Assembly (NCBI GenBank): GCA_937902995.1
Contig: CALEKY010000051.1
Location: 1-31,424 of the forward strand
Source: an uncultured Sinobacteraceae bacterium
GTDB taxonomy: Bacteria; Pseudomonadota; Gammaproteobacteria; Steroidobacterales; Steroidobacteraceae
Direction of reading: 5' to 3'
DNA length: 31,424 bases
Made by a program: the position numbers and the translations under genes. Below the pieces are notes generated by a model. That model had not been told where the DNA came from. It saw nothing but the letters and a program-made list of their open reading frames with translations, and made no database searches. Of the stretch, positions 1 through 7,274 are shown piece by piece. Positions within the stretch are counted from its first letter, which is position 1. Every line of letters begins with the position of its first letter.

Positions 1-2722
1 AGCGCCCTTGCGCCAACGCCCCGTGACAATGCTTGTACTTCTTGCCCGAACCGCATGGACACGGTTCGTTGCGTCCGACTTTGCGCGCCTCGCGCACGAA
101 CGGTGTGACCGCCGCAGGGGCTTGTTCTTCGGCTTCCGGCTGCGGCGCCGCCAGGTTCTGCGGAGCGGCGTGCTGGAACTGCATGGCTTGCGCGAGACGG
201 CGCTGCCGCTCCGCCTCTTCGGCATCGATCTCTTCTTGCGTGCGCAGCTGCATGCGCGAGAGCAGCGAGACCGTGTCGTGTTTGATCCGATCGAGCATGG
301 CCGTGAACAGCTCGAAGGCCTCGCGCTTGTACTCCTGCTTCGGGTTCTTCTGCGCGTAGCTGCGCAGGTGGATGCCTTGACGCAGGTAGTCCATCGCCGC
401 CAGGTGCTCGCGCCAATGATGGTCGAGCTGCTGCAACATGATGGCCTTCTCGAGATAGCGGACGACAGGTGCGCCGTACTGCTGCACCTTCGCTTCGTAA
501 GCCTGATCGATTTCCGCGAGCACGCGCTTGCGCAGCTCCTCTTCGTTCAGGTTCTCGTCTTTCGCCATCCAGTCCTTGATGTCGAGACGAATCGCGAAAT
601 CCTTGGCGATCGCTTCCGCAAGACCATCGACATCCCACATTTCCTCCACGCTCTTCGGCGGGATGTACTTGTCGATGATGCCGTTGACGACTTCGTGCCG
701 AATGCCCGCGATCGAATCGGAGATGTCCTCGGCGGCCATCAGCTCCGTGCGTTGCTGATAGATCACCTTGCGCTGGTCGTTGGCGACGTCGTCGTACTCG
801 AGCAGATTCTTACGGGCATCGAAGTTGTGCGCTTCGACTTTGCGCTGCGCCCGCTCGATCTGCTTGGTGAGCATGCGGCTCTCGATGACCTCGCCTTCTT
901 TCATGCCGGCCGTCTGCAGCCAACGTTTCGTGCGCTCGGGATCGCCGAAGATGCGCATCAAGTTGTCTTCGAGCGAGAGATAGAACCGGCTCGAGCCGGG
1001 ATCGCCCTGACGGCCGGCACGGCCGCGCAGCTGGTTGTCGATACGCCGCGATTCGTGTCGCTCGGTGCCGATGATGTGCAGACCGCCGGCCGCAACCACC
1101 GCATCGTGCCGCTTCTGCCACTCCTCGCGTGCGCGCTGACGAGCGGCTTCGTCGTTCGGATCGATCTGCGCGAGCTCGGCCTCGAGATTGCCGCCGAGCA
1201 CGATGTCCGTACCGCGGCCGGCCATGTTCGTCGCGATGGTCACGGCGCCGGGACGACCTGCTTGCGCGACGATCATCGCCTCGCGCTCGTGCTGCTTGGC
1301 GTTCAGTACTTCGTGCGGAATGTTGTGCTGCTTGAGCAGCTTCGAGAGCATCTCCGAGGTTTCGATCGACGTCGTGCCGACGAGCGTCGGCTGCCCGCGT
1401 GCGACGCAGTCGCGAATGTCCTCGATGATGGCCTCGAACTTGTCCTTGGCCGTCAGATAGACGAGGTCCGGATGATCCTTGCGGATCATCGGCCGGTGGG
1501 TCGGAATCACGACAACTTCCAGCCCGTAAATCTGCTGGAACTCGAACGCCTCGGTGTCCGCGGTACCCGTCATACCGGCCAGCTTCGAGTACATGCGGAA
1601 GTAGTTTTGGAAGGTGATGGACGCGACGGTCTGGTTCTCCTCGCGAACCCGCACGCCTTCCTTCGCCTCGATCGCTTGGTGCAAGCCGTCGGACCAACGT
1701 CGGCCCGGCATCGTGCGGCCGGTGAACTCATCGACGATGACCACCTCGCCGTTGCGCACGATGTACTCGACGTCGCGGTGATACAGCGCATGTGCGCGGA
1801 GCGCCGCGTTCAGGTGATGCATCAAGCGAATGTTCGACGGGTCGTAGAGGCTTTGATCCGGCGAGAGCAAGCCGGCCTCGACGAAGAGCTGCTCGGCGCG
1901 CTCATGACCCGCATCAGACAAGTACACCTGCCGCGTCTTCTCGTCCGCCCAGTAATCGCCCTCGCCTTCTTCGGTCTCTTGCCGCTTCAGCTTCGGCGCG
2001 AGCTCGTTGATGCGGATGTAGAGCTCCGTGCTCTCTTCGGCGGGACCGGAAATGATGAGCGGCGTGCGAGCCTCATCGATCAGGATCGAGTCGACCTCGT
2101 CCACGATCGCGTACTCGAGACTGCGCTGAACGCGATCCTCGAGCCGGAACGCGAGGTTGTCGCGCAGGTAATCGAAACCGAATTCGTTGTTGGTGCCGTA
2201 CGTGATGTCGGCCGCGTAGGCGGCGCGCTTCTCCTCGGACGTCTGCCCGGCCTTGATGACACCCACAGTCAGGCCGAGGAACCGGTAGACCGGACCCATC
2301 CAATCGGCGTCGCGCTGGGCCAGGTATTCGTTGACAGTCACCACGTGCACGCCCTTGCCGGGCAATGCGTTCAGGTAGGCAGGCAGCGTCGCGACGAGCG
2401 TCTTGCCTTCGCCGGTGCGCATTTCGGCGATCTTGCCGAAGTGCAGAACCATGCCGCCGATCAACTGCACATCGAAATGGCGCATGCCGAGCACGCGCCG
2501 TGCGGCCTCGCGGGTGGCCGCAAACGCCTCGGGCAACAGATCGTCGAGCTTCTCGCCGCCGGCCAATCGGCGACGGAATTCCTCGGTCTTACCCCGCAAT
2601 TGCTCGTCGCTCAGAGCCTGGTAGCTCGGCTCGAGGGCATTTATGCGGTTGACGTACTTCTGGTAGCTGTTCAACAACCGCTGGTTGCGGCTACCGAACA
2701 GCGCGGTCAGCCAATTCGCCAC
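1..2722 (-). CDS. secA: SecA, preprotein translocase ATPase (3' end just outside window)
   Basis: Motor ATPase that drives unfolded preproteins through the SecYEG channel at the inner membrane. The visible 907 codons match the usual length of about 900. The Walker A motif MRTGEGKT is at residues 101-108, followed by the DEAD-like VDEVDSILIDEA and the helicase-type AGRGTDI. The C-terminal zinc and SecB-binding tail CPCGSGKKYKHC is complete. I chose the GTG at 2722 because it gives the family-typical N-terminus (ANWLTALFGSRNQR) and has a GGAG about 8 nt upstream; the first in-frame ATG would remove conserved sequence. The reading frame runs off the window after HGALAQGR, and the last visible base is T, compatible with a stop codon beginning there. 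The gene follows the M23 peptidase on the same strand across a 171-bp gap that holds a heptad element. The long plus-strand frame over this gene is a shadow. Confidence 0.97.
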   Translation of the reverse strand, partial: MANWLTALFGSRNQRLLNSYQKYVNRINALEPSYQALSDEQLRGKTEEFRRRLAGGEKLDDLLPEAFAATREAARRVLGMRHFDVQLIGGMVLHFGKIAEMRTGEGKTLVATLPAYLNALPGKGVHVVTVNEYLAQRDADWMGPVYRFLGLTVGVIKAGQTSEEKRAAYAADITYGTNNEFGFDYLRDNLAFRLEDRVQRSLEYAIVDEVDSILIDEARTPLIISGPAEESTELYIRINELAPKLKRQETEEGEGDYWADEKTRQVYLSDAGHERAEQLFVEAGLLSPDQSLYDPSNIRLMHHLNAALRAHALYHRDVEYIVRNGEVVIVDEFTGRTMPGRRWSDGLHQAIEAKEGVRVREENQTVASITFQNYFRMYSKLAGMTGTADTEAFEFQQIYGLEVVVIPTHRPMIRKDHPDLVYLTAKDKFEAIIEDIRDCVARGQPTLVGTTSIETSEMLSKLLKQHNIPHEVLNAKQHEREAMIVAQAGRPGAVTIATNMAGRGTDIVLGGNLEAELAQIDPNDEAARQRAREEWQKRHDAVVAAGGLHIIGTERHESRRIDNQLRGRAGRQGDPGSSRFYLSLEDNLMRIFGDPERTKRWLQTAGMKEGEVIESRMLTKQIERAQRKVEAHNFDARKNLLEYDDVANDQRKVIYQQRTELMAAEDISDSIAGIRHEVVNGIIDKYIPPKSVEEMWDVDGLAEAIAKDFAIRLDIKDWMAKDENLNEEELRKRVLAEIDQAYEAKVQQYGAPVVRYLEKAIMLQQLDHHWREHLAAMDYLRQGIHLRSYAQKNPKQEYKREAFELFTAMLDRIKHDTVSLLSRMQLRTQEEIDAEEAERQRRLAQAMQFQHAAPQNLAAPQPEAEEQAPAAVTPFVREARKVGRNEPCPCGSGKKYKHCHGALAQGR

Positions 2723-2761
2723 GCTCGGAACTCCGGTGGGCTGGGGAGATAAAGGGCCGGT

Positions 2762-2767
2762 ATTGTA
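2762..2767 (-). promoter_or_regulatory. Possible -10 element of a secA promoter
   Basis: TACAAT on the minus strand, about 40 bp upstream of the secA GTG, fits a sigma-70 -10 hexamer. I see no convincing -35 hexamer at 16-18 bp, so this is only a candidate start for secA separate from the M23 gene. Confidence 0.3.
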
Positions 2768-2800
2768 CACGCGGAGCACGGCCCATCAGGGCCCGGCCCA

Positions 2801-2885
2801 AGGCTGAAGACTGAAGGCTGAAGTCTGAAGGACAAGGCGCGCGTTTGCGCACAAGCCCGACCGTGGCCTGTCGCCTGTAGCCGGC
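2801..2885. repeat. Heptad-hairpin element 1 (M23 peptidase / secA gap)
   Basis: About four tandem degenerate 7-mers of the AGGCTGA/AGACTGA type occupy 2801-2829. A GC-rich imperfect inverted repeat (GCGCGC, short loop, GCGC) follows near 2836-2851. A second array of the GTGGCCT/GTCGCCT/GTAGCCG type lies at 2863-2885. The element starts about 80 bp upstream of the secA start and ends 8 bp short of the M23 stop codon. It may act as an mRNA structure between the two genes; this is inferred from position only. Confidence 0.85.
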
Positions 2886-2893
2886 AACAGGGG

Positions 2894-3817
2894 CTACTGC
2901 TGCCTAATGAAACTCATCGGATCCACCGCCCGGCCCTGCTTCAGGACCTCGAAGTGCAGATGCGGGCCGGTGGAACGGCCGGTCGAGCCGATCAGGGCAA
3001 TGGGCTGCCCCTTCTGCACGGTATCGCCAACCTGGACGAGAACACGCTGGTTGTGCGCATACCGGGTGACGTAGCCGTTTCCGTGATTGATCTCGACGGT
3101 TTTGCCATAGCCGAACCGTTCCTTCGCATAGGTCACGACACCCGACGCCACAGAAACGACCTGGGCGCCCGCGGGTCCGGCGAAATCGACGCCTCTGTGG
3201 AACGTCTTGCGACCGTTGAAAGGATCGGCGCGATGTCCGTAGTAAGACGAGATCCAGCCCTGAGTGACCGGACGGCCACCGGGGACGATCTGGCGGCTCA
3301 AATTGCGCGTCGAGATCATGCTCTCGAGCACGCTCAGTTGGCGCTCGCGGTCCTTGATCTGCTGGTTCAGCTCATCGAGCATCGCCGTGAGCTCGGGCGC
3401 AGCGACCACGGCGCCTTCGACCAAACCCTCGGGTCCGCCGACTGCCGGCGGCCTGTCGAAATTGAACTCGCCCTTGTCGAGATTGGCCATCTCCGTGAGG
3501 CGACGTCCGAGCGCATCCAGACGAATCACGTGGGCGCTCATCTGCCCCACTCGCCCGGCCAGCGCATCGAGACGTTCCTGCAGCTCGCGTTTGGCTTCGA
3601 GGATTTCCGAGCGCTGTTCTTCGATCTTGGCGCGCCACTCGTCGACTTGTGCGAGCGGATCCGAAGAGGAATGGTTGCGTCCGATTTGGACGCCTAGAAA
3701 CAGAGTGCCGCCGAGAACGAACAGGACGGCACAGATCATGACCGTCAATACGAGTGGACGCCCGAGCTCGATTTGTCTGGCCCGACCCAACTTCCGTGAA
3801 AAGACGATCACGTTCAT
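2894..3817 (-). CDS. M23 (LytM-type) zinc metallopeptidase, membrane-anchored, intact active site
   Basis: Predicted peptidoglycan endopeptidase of 307 aa. A short cytoplasmic N-terminus is followed by one membrane segment (residues about 20-46), a charged coiled-coil region (about 57-115 and 145-170), and a C-terminal M23 domain (about 185-305). All expected residues are present: HxxxD zinc ligands H207 and D211 (HRGVD), the catalytic-type H255 in YAH, and HLH with H288 as third ligand. It should therefore be an active hydrolase rather than a degenerate amidase activator such as EnvC. A similar gene sits beside secA in Pseudomonas (from memory). No strong Shine-Dalgarno is visible before the ATG. 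The mRNA leader is long and contains a c-di-GMP-I riboswitch, so expression is probably tied to this second messenger. The exact bond cleaved cannot be told from sequence. Confidence 0.93.
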   Translation of the reverse strand: MNVIVFSRKLGRARQIELGRPLVLTVMICAVLFVLGGTLFLGVQIGRNHSSSDPLAQVDEWRAKIEEQRSEILEAKRELQERLDALAGRVGQMSAHVIRLDALGRRLTEMANLDKGEFNFDRPPAVGGPEGLVEGAVVAAPELTAMLDELNQQIKDRERQLSVLESMISTRNLSRQIVPGGRPVTQGWISSYYGHRADPFNGRKTFHRGVDFAGPAGAQVVSVASGVVTYAKERFGYGKTVEINHGNGYVTRYAHNQRVLVQVGDTVQKGQPIALIGSTGRSTGPHLHFEVLKQGRAVDPMSFIRQQ

Positions 3818-3826
3818 GGGCGGCGC

Positions 3827-3919
3827 TCAGATCAATGAGTCTGCGAGCGCAAGGCGGCGCAGCAGATTGGGCGCTTCGCCGCTCGAGGGAGCGAGCATCC
3901 TGTGCGAATTTGTCGTCAT
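3827..3919 (-). CDS. Possible 30-residue leader ORF upstream of the M23 gene
   Basis: A 30-codon frame starts at an ATG with AGGGG and GAGG a few bases upstream and stops 9 bp before the M23 start codon. The product (MTTNSHRMLAPSSGEAP...) is not recognised and has no clear signal or membrane segment. It lies downstream of the riboswitch and the possible terminator. It could be a leader peptide coupling translation to the weakly initiated M23 gene, or a chance frame. Confidence 0.3.
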   Translation of the reverse strand: MTTNSHRMLAPSSGEAPNLLRRLALADSLI

Positions 3920-3948
3920 TACCTCGCGACCCCTAAAAACCTGGCGCG

Positions 3949-3988
3949 AAAAAACATCCTCCGGGCAACGCTGCCTTGCGTCACCGGG
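3949..3988 (-). terminator. Possible riboswitch expression-platform terminator
   Basis: On the minus strand a GC-rich imperfect hairpin (CCGG / ACGC / loop AAGGCA / GCGT / CCGG, with internal mismatches) is followed a few bases later by six T residues at 3954-3949. It lies about 70 bp downstream of the c-di-GMP-I aptamer and 130 bp before the M23 start. The stem is interrupted, so terminator strength is uncertain. A further small hairpin with a TTCG loop (4007-3992) lies between it and the aptamer. Confidence 0.45.
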
Positions 3989-4055
3989 TACACGACGCGA
4001 ACGTCGTACTCGAAGCGAGCGGCTTGGACGTAGAACCGATATTCGTGTTGTACAT

Positions 4056-4156
4056 CCTGGCAACCCCGCTATCGTGGCAGCTCGGTATCCGAGCTCCCCT
4101 TAGACCGGTGGCTTTGCGTCCCCGCCTTTCGACGGGTTTGCCTTTAGCAGTTGCTC
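4056..4156 (-). ncRNA. Cyclic-di-GMP-I (GEMM-I) riboswitch aptamer
   Basis: The minus strand carries the GEMM-I signature in order: GGCAAACC (4142-4135); a hairpin with a GAAA tetraloop (4130-4127); GGGACGCAAAGCC (4122-4110); CCGG and CTAA; a variable hairpin with arms AGCTCGG/CCGAGCT and a 3-nt loop (4095-4079); then AGCGGGGTTGCC (4070-4059). The ends pair as P1 (GCAAC at 4154-4150 with GTTGC at 4064-4060). Compared from memory with the Vibrio cholerae Vc2 aptamer, all ligand-contacting blocks are kept. The base matching Vc2 G20 is G, as in c-di-GMP sensors, not the A of 3',3'-cGAMP-sensing variants. The downstream gene on this strand is the M23 peptidase. Confidence 0.93.
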
Positions 4157-4158
4157 GC

Positions 4159-4188
4159 AATATGCAGAATTAGCGTTGAAAAGATCAA
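4159..4188 (-). promoter_or_regulatory. Promoter for the riboswitch / M23 leader transcript
   Basis: On the minus strand TTGATC (4188-4183) and CATATT (4164-4159) are separated by 18 bp. Transcription would begin at about 4152, at the first base-paired bases of the aptamer, which supports this assignment. Each hexamer matches the sigma-70 consensus at four of six positions. Confidence 0.55.
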
Positions 4189-4307
4189 GCGTCTGTGCCT
4201 CACAAATTTGAACGACCGGATCGATTTATGTCACTCCGCACCCGAGGCGGCTGCCTCTATCTGCTATTGGCGTCGCAGCGCAGCGACTGGATATCCGAAC
4301 AGCCCCT

Positions 4308-4604
4308 ATGACCAGTCGCTTCAAATCGTTGGGTGACAGCCTCGGTCCGTTGGTCGCGGACCTGGAGCGCCGAGCCCGCGACGTCCACGACCTCGGCAAA
4401 CGCGTTCGCGCCGTATTGCCCGCCCCGGAGAACGAGCACTTTCTCGGAGCAACTTATCGGGGAGAAACGCTGGTCATCAGCATGGATTCCGCAGCCTGGT
4501 GCTCGAGGATTCGCTACGACCAGGAGGCGCTCATCCAAGCCTTGCGCAATGCGGGCGAGACGCGCGTCACGAAGATCAAAGTGCGCGTGGGGAAGAACAC
4601 GTGA
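4308..4604 (+). CDS. dciA: DciA-family protein (DUF721), replicative helicase loader/operator
   Basis: A 98-aa protein with the compact DUF721/DciA fold pattern: an N-terminal helix region (SLGPLVADLERRARDVHDLGKRVRAVLP), then the core ...LVISMDSAAWCSRIRY..., typical of this family. In bacteria lacking DnaC/DnaI-type loaders, DciA interacts with DnaB helicase at replication initiation. A DUF721 gene lies at the same place, between the M23 peptidase and lpxC, in Pseudomonas (from memory). It is the only plus-strand gene in the left two thirds of the window. The start is the first ATG of the frame; the Shine-Dalgarno is poor. The stop codon TGA (4602-4604) lies inside the first heptad of repeat element 2, so the array begins exactly at the gene's end. 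The 490-bp gap upstream is taken up by the divergent riboswitch leader. Confidence 0.85.
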   Translation: MTSRFKSLGDSLGPLVADLERRARDVHDLGKRVRAVLPAPENEHFLGATYRGETLVISMDSAAWCSRIRYDQEALIQALRNAGETRVTKIKVRVGKNT

Positions 4605-4682
4605 ATCGTGATCCGTGATTCGTATCTGGCGCGCGAAGCGCGCTCTTCCTACAGCCTTCAGCCTTCAGCCTTCAGCCTCAGC
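4601..4682. repeat. Heptad-hairpin element 2 (dciA / lpxC convergent gap)
   Basis: Four heptads of the GTGAATC/GTGATCC/GTGATTC type (4601-4628) are followed by a perfect hairpin GCGCGC-GAA-GCGCGC (4629-4643) and an array of CAGCCTT heptads (4652-4682). It fills nearly the whole gap between two convergent genes, the usual place of a bidirectional terminator. There is no long T-tract, so any termination function is inferred. Confidence 0.9.
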
Positions 4683-4695
4683 CCACGGAGCGCGC

Positions 4696-5616
4696 TCAAG
4701 CGCTTTCCGCTAGAGGGAGCGCCGGCACATACGCAATCGGCGCGTCGTTCAAGTTCTCGAAGGTCACTTCTTCGTAGGCATCGGGTGTCGCCAGCAGCGT
4801 GCGGAGCAACCGGTTGTTGAGCGCGTGACCGGACTTGTAGCCGCTGAACTCGGCAATGAGACTGCGGCCGAGCAGATAGAGATCGCCGATCGCATCCAGA
4901 ATCTTGTGCTTCACGAACTCGTCCTCGTAGCGAAGACCGTCTTCGTTCAGCACGCGGTGATCGTCCAGAACGATCGCGTTGTCCAAATTGCCGCCAAGCG
5001 CAAGATTGCGCGCTCGCAGGCTCTCCAGGTCGCGCATGAACCCGAAGGTGCGCGCGCGACTGATCTCCTTTAAGAAGGTCGTCGTGGAGAATTCCATCGA
5101 CGCGATGTTGTTGCGCTTGCGAAAGATCGGGTGATTGAACTCGATCTCGAAATTGAGCTTGTACCCGTCATACGGCTCGAACTGAGCCCATTTCTCGCCG
5201 TCCTCGACTCTGATCGGCTTGAGTACGCGGACGAACCGCTTCGGTGCCGGTTGTTCCGCAATTCCCGCCGATTGCAACAGGAACACGAAAGGCCCTGCGC
5301 TGCCGTCCATGATGGGGACTTCCTCCGCGGTCAGCTCGACGTAAGCGTTGTCGATGCCGAGCCCGGCAAAGGCCGACAGCAAATGTTCGACGGTTGCAAC
5401 GCGGACGCCGTCTTTGACGAGGGTCGTTCCGAGCATCGTCTCGCCGACATTTTCTGCCGTCGCCGGGACCTCGACGGGCTGATCCAGGTCGATGCGGCGA
5501 AACACGACGCCGGTGTCCGCAGGCGCGGGCTTGAGGATCATCAAGACCTTCTTGCCCGAATGCAGACCGACCCCGCTCGCGCGAATCGGATTCTTAAGCG
5601 TACGTTGGAGAAGCAT
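4696..5616 (-). CDS. lpxC: UDP-3-O-acyl-N-acetylglucosamine deacetylase LpxC
   Basis: Catalyses the first committed step of lipid A synthesis, a zinc-dependent deacetylation in the cytoplasm. It is 306 aa, close to the E. coli length of 305. Zinc ligands are H78 (VEHLLSAFAGLGIDN), H237 and D241 (KHKILDAIGD); the catalytic H264 is in SGHALNN. The start is the ATG giving MLLQRTLKNPI; an in-frame TTG two codons upstream is less likely. The gene ends the dcw block, 223 bp downstream of ftsZ, with its own candidate promoter in that gap. Confidence 0.98.
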   Translation of the reverse strand: MLLQRTLKNPIRASGVGLHSGKKVLMILKPAPADTGVVFRRIDLDQPVEVPATAENVGETMLGTTLVKDGVRVATVEHLLSAFAGLGIDNAYVELTAEEVPIMDGSAGPFVFLLQSAGIAEQPAPKRFVRVLKPIRVEDGEKWAQFEPYDGYKLNFEIEFNHPIFRKRNNIASMEFSTTTFLKEISRARTFGFMRDLESLRARNLALGGNLDNAIVLDDHRVLNEDGLRYEDEFVKHKILDAIGDLYLLGRSLIAEFSGYKSGHALNNRLLRTLLATPDAYEEVTFENLNDAPIAYVPALPLAESA

Positions 5617-5697
5617 GGGCAATTTCCAGTGGCCCAGTCCTTGGCCTCGAACGGCGGGCGAATCGTACGCCCTTCAGTGAGTCCCAAAATTCCCGGC

Positions 5698-5726
5698 ACC
5701 GTAACATCGCAGGGGGCAGGTCACAA
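5698..5726 (-). promoter_or_regulatory. Candidate lpxC promoter in the ftsZ-lpxC gap
   Basis: On the minus strand TTGTGA (5726-5721) and TACGGT (5703-5698) are separated by 17 bp, giving a leader of about 75 nt before the lpxC ATG. No heptad array is present in this 223-bp gap. A CTGCCG/CGGCAG inverted repeat just after the ftsZ stop lacks a T-tract. Confidence 0.4.
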
Positions 5727-5839
5727 GCAGGCCCGCCCCGCTTTTTCCAGGCGATGCGCCACGACCGGACGCGCGGGGACTAACGCGCGCCACGATCGCG
5801 ATGCTTCTGCCGAGCTTCGGGCCCGGCAGCCAGTCCCGG

Positions 5840-7021
5840 TCAATCCGCTTGACGACGCAGGAAGGCCGGAATGTCGAGGAGCGAAGGATCGTCGACATTC
5901 AAGCCATCGCCGACCGCACGGCGCGGAGCATATCCGCCCTCGCGCTGATTGCGGATGTAGGTCGGCACATGCAACTCGTCGAGCGTCGGCACGCCGCGCA
6001 CTGCGCGACCGCCGGCAATCGCCGTCATCTTCCGCGCATCCGGCACCTGCTGCGTCTGAGCAACCGGACGACCGATGCCCGTCGCCACGACCGTCACGCG
6101 AATTTCTTCGCGCATTTCCGGATCGATGACGCAGCCGACCACGACGTTCGCGTCTTCCGACGCGTATTGCTTGACGGTGTCGCCAACGATGCTGAACTCG
6201 CTGGTACGTAGATCGGGTCCCGCCGTGACATTAATCAACAAACCGTGGGCACCCGACAGATTCACGTCCTCGAGCAGCGGGCTCGATACGGCCGCTTCGG
6301 CAGCTTCGCGAGCGCGATTCTCGCCGCGCGCCGAACCCGACCCCATCATCGCCATACCGGTTTCCGCCATCACCGTGCGCACGTCGGCAAAGTCGACGTT
6401 GATCATGCCGGGCCGTGTAATCAATTCGGCGATACCTTGCACTGCGCCCTGCAGCACCTGATTCGCTGCCTTGAATGCGTCGAGCAGCGTGACGTCTCCG
6501 CCAAGCACTGTCAGCAGTTTCTGATTCGGGATCGTGATGAGCGAATCGACATGACGGCTGAGCTCGGCGATGCCTTGTTCGGCCGCCGCCAAGCGCTTGG
6601 AGCCTTCCATGTCGAATGGCTTCGTCACGACGGCTACCGTCAGGATTCCCAGCTCCTTGGCGACTTGCGCAACGACCGGCGCTGCACCCGTGCCCGTACC
6701 GCCGCCCATGCCGGCAGTGATGAACAGCATGTCGGATCCTTCGATCATCTCGATGATGCGATCGCGGTCCTCCATCGCTGCTTGTCGTCCGACTTCGGGA
6801 TCCGCGCCTGCGCCCAACCCCTTCGTGATGTTGCAGCCGATCTGCAGCGACACCTTCACTTTCGAATGCTTGAGCGCCTGCGCGTCGGTGTTCAAGCAAA
6901 TGAAGTCCACGCCTTCGATGCCCGTGGACACCATGTGAGCAACGGCATTGCCGCCGCCGCCGCCAACGCCGACCACTTTGATGACGGCCCCTTGGTTTTC
7001 TGTATCTGCAAGTACAAACAT
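5840..7021 (-). CDS. ftsZ: Cell division protein FtsZ
   Basis: Tubulin-like GTPase that forms the Z ring at midcell. It is 393 aa. The G-box GGGTGTG is at residues 106-112 and the T7 synergy loop NVDFAD at 208-213. The conserved C-terminal peptide LDIPAFLRRQAD, which binds FtsA and ZipA-type partners, closes the protein after a short linker. The start is the ATG preceded by AGGGGA at good spacing; an in-frame TTG seven codons upstream would include that ribosome binding site in the coding region. The gene is separated from ftsA by 253 bp holding heptad element 3, unlike the very tight ftsA-ftsZ spacing of many relatives. Confidence 0.99.
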   Translation of the reverse strand: MFVLADTENQGAVIKVVGVGGGGGNAVAHMVSTGIEGVDFICLNTDAQALKHSKVKVSLQIGCNITKGLGAGADPEVGRQAAMEDRDRIIEMIEGSDMLFITAGMGGGTGTGAAPVVAQVAKELGILTVAVVTKPFDMEGSKRLAAAEQGIAELSRHVDSLITIPNQKLLTVLGGDVTLLDAFKAANQVLQGAVQGIAELITRPGMINVDFADVRTVMAETGMAMMGSGSARGENRAREAAEAAVSSPLLEDVNLSGAHGLLINVTAGPDLRTSEFSIVGDTVKQYASEDANVVVGCVIDPEMREEIRVTVVATGIGRPVAQTQQVPDARKMTAIAGGRAVRGVPTLDELHVPTYIRNQREGGYAPRRAVGDGLNVDDPSLLDIPAFLRRQAD

Positions 7022-7142
7022 CGTTAGTCCCCTCGATGTCAAATGAACAAATTAATTCGCCAAAACCTTCGCACCCGACACGCTGCTCACGGCCGGCCCT
7101 TCACCCCAATCGATGGCGGTCCTTCGCCTTGTTGTTGACGTC

Positions 7143-7273
7143 GTGACTCGTGACTGGTGACTCGTGACTAGCACTCGTTGCTTCCGTCACTCTCCACTCA
7201 CGACTCACAACTCACTACTCACCGCTCACGGCTCATGGCTCGCTCTCACCAGTCACGAGTCACAAGTCACGAT
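7143..7273. repeat. Heptad element 3 (ftsA / ftsZ gap), divergent family with complementary arms
   Basis: Four GTGACTN heptads (7143-7170) are followed after about 25 bp by roughly seven ACTCACN/GCTCACN heptads (7195-7243) and then three AGTCACN heptads (7251-7271). The first and last blocks are reverse complements in the same 7-bp register, so the single strand could fold into a long stem. It ends at the ftsA stop codon. Base content differs from the AGGCTGA-type arrays, but the period and placement are the same. The remaining 120 bp before ftsZ hold an AT-rich patch and the ftsZ ribosome binding site, without a convincing promoter. Confidence 0.88.
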
Positions 7274-7274
7274 C

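Noticed and set aside
8..2752. A 914-residue plus-strand open frame
   Set aside because: It is antisense to secA, whose frame has full family motifs; high GC leaves the opposite strand open by chance.
4056..4156. 3',3'-cGAMP-sensing variant of the GEMM-I riboswitch
   Set aside because: The position that is A in those variants is G here, as in c-di-GMP sensors.
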